This document shows, piece by piece, positions 5,122-8,015 of a DNA stretch of 8,015 nucleotides. The DNA comes from Deltaproteobacteria bacterium (GTDB taxonomy: Bacteria > Desulfobacterota > Binatia > Binatales > Binataceae): contig JAJXYM010000089.1 of NCBI GenBank assembly GCA_021780585.1, forward strand, positions 1 to 8,015, given 5' to 3'. The notes beneath the pieces are model-generated. The model did not search any database, was not told the origin of the DNA, and worked only from the letters and a program-made list of their open reading frames with translations. How positions within the stretch are numbered: the stretch's first letter is position 1; every line of letters begins with the position of its first letter. The position numbers were made by a program, and so were the translations under genes.

Positions 5122-6498
5122 GTGACCCGTATCAGGGAAAAGGAAAGCGATTTCGCCGCGATTGCGCGGTGGGCGACGGCGCTTTATCTGGCGATTGGAG
5201 TCGCTTGGGTCGCCGTTTCGGAATGGCTGCTGCCCTCCGCGGCGATGCGTCAGAGCGTAATCAATCGTAGCGGATTCGTGGCGGCGACGGCGGTCACGCT
5301 GTATCTGGTGACGACGGAATATGGCCGGCGGATGAAGCGGCTCAAAGGCGAATTGGAAGAGGCGGTGGTCGAGGCCAGGGCCTATTTCCAATCGGCGCAA
5401 TGGGGAATCGTCAGCGTAAGAGAAACTGGTGAAATTCGGGCGGTGAATCCCAAGGCGTGCGAGATGTTTGGCTATAGCGACAGCGAAATGATCGGCCAGT
5501 CGATCGAGATGCTGATTCCCGAGCGGATGCGCATACGCCACGTGGCGCATCGCGCGAACTATGCCGCGGAGCCGCGCAATCGGCCGATGGGGATCGGGAT
5601 GGACCTGATCGGGCGGCGCAAGGATGGCGCGGAGTTTCCGATCGAAGTCAGCCTGAATCAGCTCCATGTCAGCGGCGAGCCGGTCGTCAGCGCCTTCATT
5701 TCCGATATTACCGAACGGCTGAAGCTCGAACGCGAAGCGCGCCGGGGCGAGACGCTGACAGCGCTCGGCGCGGTCGCGGCGGGCGTCGCGCACGAGCTGA
5801 ACAATCCGCTGGCGGTGGTATCGTCGCGGGTCGAATTGATGCTCCAGGCGGGAGCCAAGGAGCTGTCGCCGCAGATGCGCGAGGATCTGGAAGTGGTCCA
5901 TCGCAATGCGCGGCGTGCGAGCCGAATCGCGTCGGAACTGCTGAATTCGGCGCGTCAGCGGCGGCCGGAAAGACGGCCGGTGAATCTGGCCGAGTTGGTT
6001 GACGAGACGCTGCTCCTGTTCCGGGAGCAGATGCGCCGCGACGGAATCAGCGTGACGACCGCGTTTCCCGCCGGGCTCGCGCCGGTGCTGGGCGACCGTA
6101 GCGCGCTCGCGCAGGTGCTGATCAATCTGCTGACCAACGCGCGCGACGCGATCGCGAAAAATGGCGGCGCCGTGCGGATTACGGGAAGCGCGCCGACCGA
6201 TCGGCCGGACTTCGCGCGCCTGCGGATCGAGGATAGCGGACCGGGGATTCCGGCCGAGGCGCGGGAACGGATTTTCGACGTCTTCTTTACGACCAAGGCC
6301 AACGGCACCGGCCTTGGCCTGTGGCTATGCCGGCGAATCGTGCTGGAGCATCAGGGGAACATCGAGGTCGAATCGGAGCCGGGCCGGGGCGCGGCGTTTA
6401 CGATCACTCTGCCGGCGGCGGGCGATCATACAGACGCGCCGCACGGCCACGGGGAGGCGGGCGGCGCGAAAATTCCCGCGCCGCCGGAGCGCGGATGA
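5122..6498 (+). CDS. Membrane PAS-domain sensor histidine kinase (NtrB-like)
   Basis: A 458-residue sensor kinase. Two hydrophobic segments (about 17-37 and 51-64) with a very short periplasmic loop anchor it in the inner membrane. A PAS domain follows (about 85-200: YFQSAQWGIVSV, VNPKACEMFGYS, RRKDGAEFPIEVSLNQL, FISDITERLKLE), probably reading a cytoplasmic cue. The HisKA domain carries the phosphorylated H224 in VAHELNNPLAVV, the NtrB-like form. The ATPase domain shows the N box with N339 in NLLTNARDAI, G1 box DSGPGIP (371-377), F box FDVFFTTK (385-392) and G2 box GTGLGL (395-400), all intact. A polar tail of about 28 residues ends the protein. The start is a GTG at 5122 without a clear SD; it is needed to include the first membrane helix, and the frame closes upstream at 5083. 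A single-domain response regulator follows after 27 bases and is the likely partner. Confidence 0.94.
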   Translation: MTRIREKESDFAAIARWATALYLAIGVAWVAVSEWLLPSAAMRQSVINRSGFVAATAVTLYLVTTEYGRRMKRLKGELEEAVVEARAYFQSAQWGIVSVRETGEIRAVNPKACEMFGYSDSEMIGQSIEMLIPERMRIRHVAHRANYAAEPRNRPMGIGMDLIGRRKDGAEFPIEVSLNQLHVSGEPVVSAFISDITERLKLEREARRGETLTALGAVAAGVAHELNNPLAVVSSRVELMLQAGAKELSPQMREDLEVVHRNARRASRIASELLNSARQRRPERRPVNLAELVDETLLLFREQMRRDGISVTTAFPAGLAPVLGDRSALAQVLINLLTNARDAIAKNGGAVRITGSAPTDRPDFARLRIEDSGPGIPAEARERIFDVFFTTKANGTGLGLWLCRRIVLEHQGNIEVESEPGRGAAFTITLPAAGDHTDAPHGHGEAGGAKIPAPPERG

Positions 6499-6525
6499 GG
6501 CCGCCGAGCGATCGGCGCGGAGAAC

Positions 6526-6912
6526 GTGATAGTTCCGAAGATATTGATCGTCGATGACGAACGCGAACTGGTCGAATCGTGCGCGCGGTTTCTGGGGATG
6601 GCCAGCTACAACTGTCTGAGGGCGTTCGGTCGCGCGGACGCGCTCAAAATGATCGACAGCCATCAGCCGGATCTGGTGCTCACCGATTTACATCTGCCCG
6701 ACGGCAATGGCATCGAAGTGATCCGTCACGCGCGGACGCGGCTGCCCGAGACGCCGGTGATCATGATGACGGCGTATCATTCGCCGGAGGCATTGAGCGC
6801 GGCGAACGAGGCTGGCGTGACGGGCTATTTGCGCAAGCCGTTCGCGATGGCGGAGTTGGGTCAGACGGTCGAGGCCGCGCTTGCCGCGTTATGCCTCGGC
6901 GGTCCCCTCTGA
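6526..6912 (+). CDS. Single-domain response regulator (CheY-like receiver)
   Basis: A 128-residue receiver domain with no output domain. The acidic pair D10/D11, phospho-acceptor D54 (in LVLTDLHLPDG), T82 (in IMMTAY), Y101 and K104 (in GYLRKPF) are all present, so it should be phosphorylatable. The LxDLxLPDGNGIEVI pattern matches receivers of NtrC-type regulators. It is read from a GTG at 6526 with GGAG only three bases before it, an unusually tight spacing; the first beta strand KILIVDDE starts at residue 5, so no much later start is possible. It follows the kinase gene by 27 bases and is its probable phosphorylation target. With no DNA-binding or enzymatic domain it must act through protein contacts or as a phosphorelay intermediate or sink. 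The next gene is convergent, 40 bases away. Confidence 0.93.
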   Translation: MIVPKILIVDDERELVESCARFLGMASYNCLRAFGRADALKMIDSHQPDLVLTDLHLPDGNGIEVIRHARTRLPETPVIMMTAYHSPEALSAANEAGVTGYLRKPFAMAELGQTVEAALAALCLGGPL

Positions 6913-6930
6913 CGCCCGGGCCATACGGCC

Positions 6931-6959
6931 GCGCTGACGCGGAGCGACCCCGTCAGCGC
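6931..6959. terminator. Candidate bidirectional terminator hairpin between convergent genes
   Basis: GCGCTGACG (6931-6939) and CGTCAGCGC (6951-6959) are perfect 9-bp arms around an 11-base loop. The structure begins 19 bases after the response-regulator stop and includes the last codon and the TGA of the sigma-54 activator on the other strand. Its position between convergent genes suits a shared transcript end, but neither side is followed by a U-tract, so it would be a non-canonical terminator or a 3'-end stabilising hairpin. Confidence 0.55.
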
Positions 6960-8015
6960 ATCCGATGCTTGTTGAGCAGGCGATGCAGCGTTTTGCGGTC
7001 GACGCCGGCGGCGCGGGCGGCTTGCGAGACATTGCCGCCCTCGCGCCGCAGCAATTCGGCCACGTAGCTCGCCTCGAGCTGTCCGATCCAGCGCTCCTTG
7101 GCCTCCTTGAGCGTCAGGCCTAAGGTCTCGTCGGCGGCGAGCGCGGGCGCGCCGGCTGTCTCCGCGGCGGGGCTCTCCCCATCCGTGGCGAGACTATCCG
7201 TGGAGTCGGCGAGATGCGTCGGGAGGTCGCCAGGCGAAATCGTTTCGCCGTCGGTGAGGGCGCAGGCGCGTTCGACCACGTTGCGCAGTTCACGCACGTT
7301 GCCGGGCCATTCGTAGGCCTCGAGCAGCGTCAGCGCCTCGGCGCTGAAGGCGCGCGGTCCCGGCCGTCCGTCGGTAAATTTTCGCAGGAAGGTATGGGCA
7401 AGCAGGGTCACGTCGCCCTTGCGCTCGCGCAGCGGCGGCAGCGGAATATCGACGACGTTGATGCGATAGAAGAGGTCCTCGCGGAATTCGCCGCGCGTCG
7501 CAAGTTCGCGCAAATCGCGATTGGTCGCCGAGACCACGCGCACGTCGACCGCGATTTCGCGCGTGCCGCCGACGCGCCGGATGCGCCGCTCCTGCAGCGC
7601 GCGCAGCAGTTTCGCCTGCAACCCTTGCGGCATCTCGCCAATTTCGTCGAGGAAGACGGTGCCGTGGCCGGCGGTTTCGATCAATCCGGGCTTGACCGCG
7701 GCGGCGCCGGTGAAGGCGCCTTTTTCATGTCCGAACAGTTCGGATTCGAGCAGATTCTCGGGCAGCGAGGCGCAATCGACCGGCACGAACGGATGATTGG
7801 CGCGCGGACTGTTGGCGTGGATCGCGCGCGCGATCAGCTCCTTGCCGGTGCCTGATTCGCCGAGGACCAGGATATTGGCCTCGGAACGTGCGGCCTTGCG
7901 CACGATTTCGAGCGCGCGATGGAGCGCGGCGCTGCGGCCGACGATATTCTCGAAGCCGAACGTGTGGCGCAGTTGCTCGCGCAGGTTCTGGTTTTCGAGG
8001 GCGAGCCGCCGCTGC
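6953..8015 (-). CDS. Sigma-54-dependent NtrC-family transcriptional activator (partial, N-terminus outside window)
   Basis: The C-terminal 353 residues are visible; the reading frame runs open to the window edge. The segment starts with a helical linker (ENQNLREQLR) of the kind that follows a receiver domain, then the AAA+ domain opening with FGFENIVGRS. Walker A GESGTGKE, the sigma-54-contacting GAFTGA loop (7703-7720), Walker B TVFLDEIGE, sensor I SATNRD, arginine-bearing FREDLFYRINVV and sensor II WPGNVRELRN are all intact, so it should hydrolyse ATP and open sigma-54 promoters. An acidic Ala/Ser/Thr linker of about 35 residues leads to a Fis-type helix-turn-helix (GGNVSQAARAAGVDRKTLHRLL), the usual NtrC C-terminus. 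A GTG at 7901-7903 lies inside the AAA+ domain and is not the start. It is convergent with the kinase/regulator pair; an N-terminal receiver is likely but unseen, so its cue and targets are unknown. Confidence 0.95.
   Translation of the reverse strand, partial: QRRLALENQNLREQLRHTFGFENIVGRSAALHRALEIVRKAARSEANILVLGESGTGKELIARAIHANSPRANHPFVPVDCASLPENLLESELFGHEKGAFTGAAAVKPGLIETAGHGTVFLDEIGEMPQGLQAKLLRALQERRIRRVGGTREIAVDVRVVSATNRDLRELATRGEFREDLFYRINVVDIPLPPLRERKGDVTLLAHTFLRKFTDGRPGPRAFSAEALTLLEAYEWPGNVRELRNVVERACALTDGETISPGDLPTHLADSTDSLATDGESPAAETAGAPALAADETLGLTLKEAKERWIGQLEASYVAELLRREGGNVSQAARAAGVDRKTLHRLLNKHRMR

Noticed and set aside
4498..5901. 467-codon open frame on the minus strand over the 149-residue gene and the kinase
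   Set aside because: Antisense to an intact PAS/HisKA kinase; the composition is Arg/His/Pro-rich without domains. The 3512-4501 minus-strand frame over greA/SIMPL is rejected for the same reason.
7901..7903. GTG as the start of the sigma-54 activator
   Set aside because: The frame continues upstream to the window edge with canonical AAA+ sequence (FENIVGRSAALHRALEI), so this codon is internal.

Overview
The window is GC-rich bacterial chromosome. GC-rich codons dominate throughout, so long spurious open frames lie antisense to several real genes. No rRNA, tRNA, insertion sequence, phage gene or CRISPR array is visible. The gene set (FTR1-type iron permease, short-chain 3-hydroxyacyl-CoA dehydrogenase, stand-alone Lrp/AsnC ligand-binding protein, GreA, SIMPL-domain protein, PAS histidine kinase, sigma-54 activator) suits a free-living Gram-negative such as a deltaproteobacterium-like or Binatota-like organism. 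That placement is an impression from protein style, not a demonstrated assignment.

Layout. (1) 1-93, minus: possible 5' end of an unidentified gene leaving the window. (2) 225-1079, minus: iron permease, with a consensus-like promoter and a perfect 7-1-7 Fur-box palindrome over the predicted transcription start. (3) 1318-3561, plus: a small four-cysteine protein, the 3-hydroxybutyryl-CoA dehydrogenase, a 77-residue RAM-domain protein and GreA, followed after 13 bases by a membrane-anchored SIMPL protein (3575-4330). (4) 4331-4635: a 305-base gap with inverted repeats and a possible promoter. (5) 4636-6912, plus: a probable three-gene unit of an uncharacterised 149-residue protein, a membrane PAS histidine kinase and a single-domain response regulator. 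(6) 6953-8015, minus: the C-terminal 353 residues of a sigma-54-dependent NtrC-family activator, convergent with the regulator gene. A 9-bp hairpin spans its stop codon.

How the genes fit together. The permease looks like a self-contained iron-starvation response under Fur. The dehydrogenase serves beta-oxidation or short-chain acyl-CoA metabolism, and the adjacent RAM protein could sense a small metabolite, though this rests only on adjacency. The kinase and single-domain regulator form a phosphorelay pair without its own DNA-binding output. The neighbouring sigma-54 activator, which probably has a receiver domain outside the window, is a possible downstream partner. I found no convincing new multi-gene system. 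The least explained items are the two small uncharacterised proteins (1318-1680 and 4636-5085) and the iron-permease control region.
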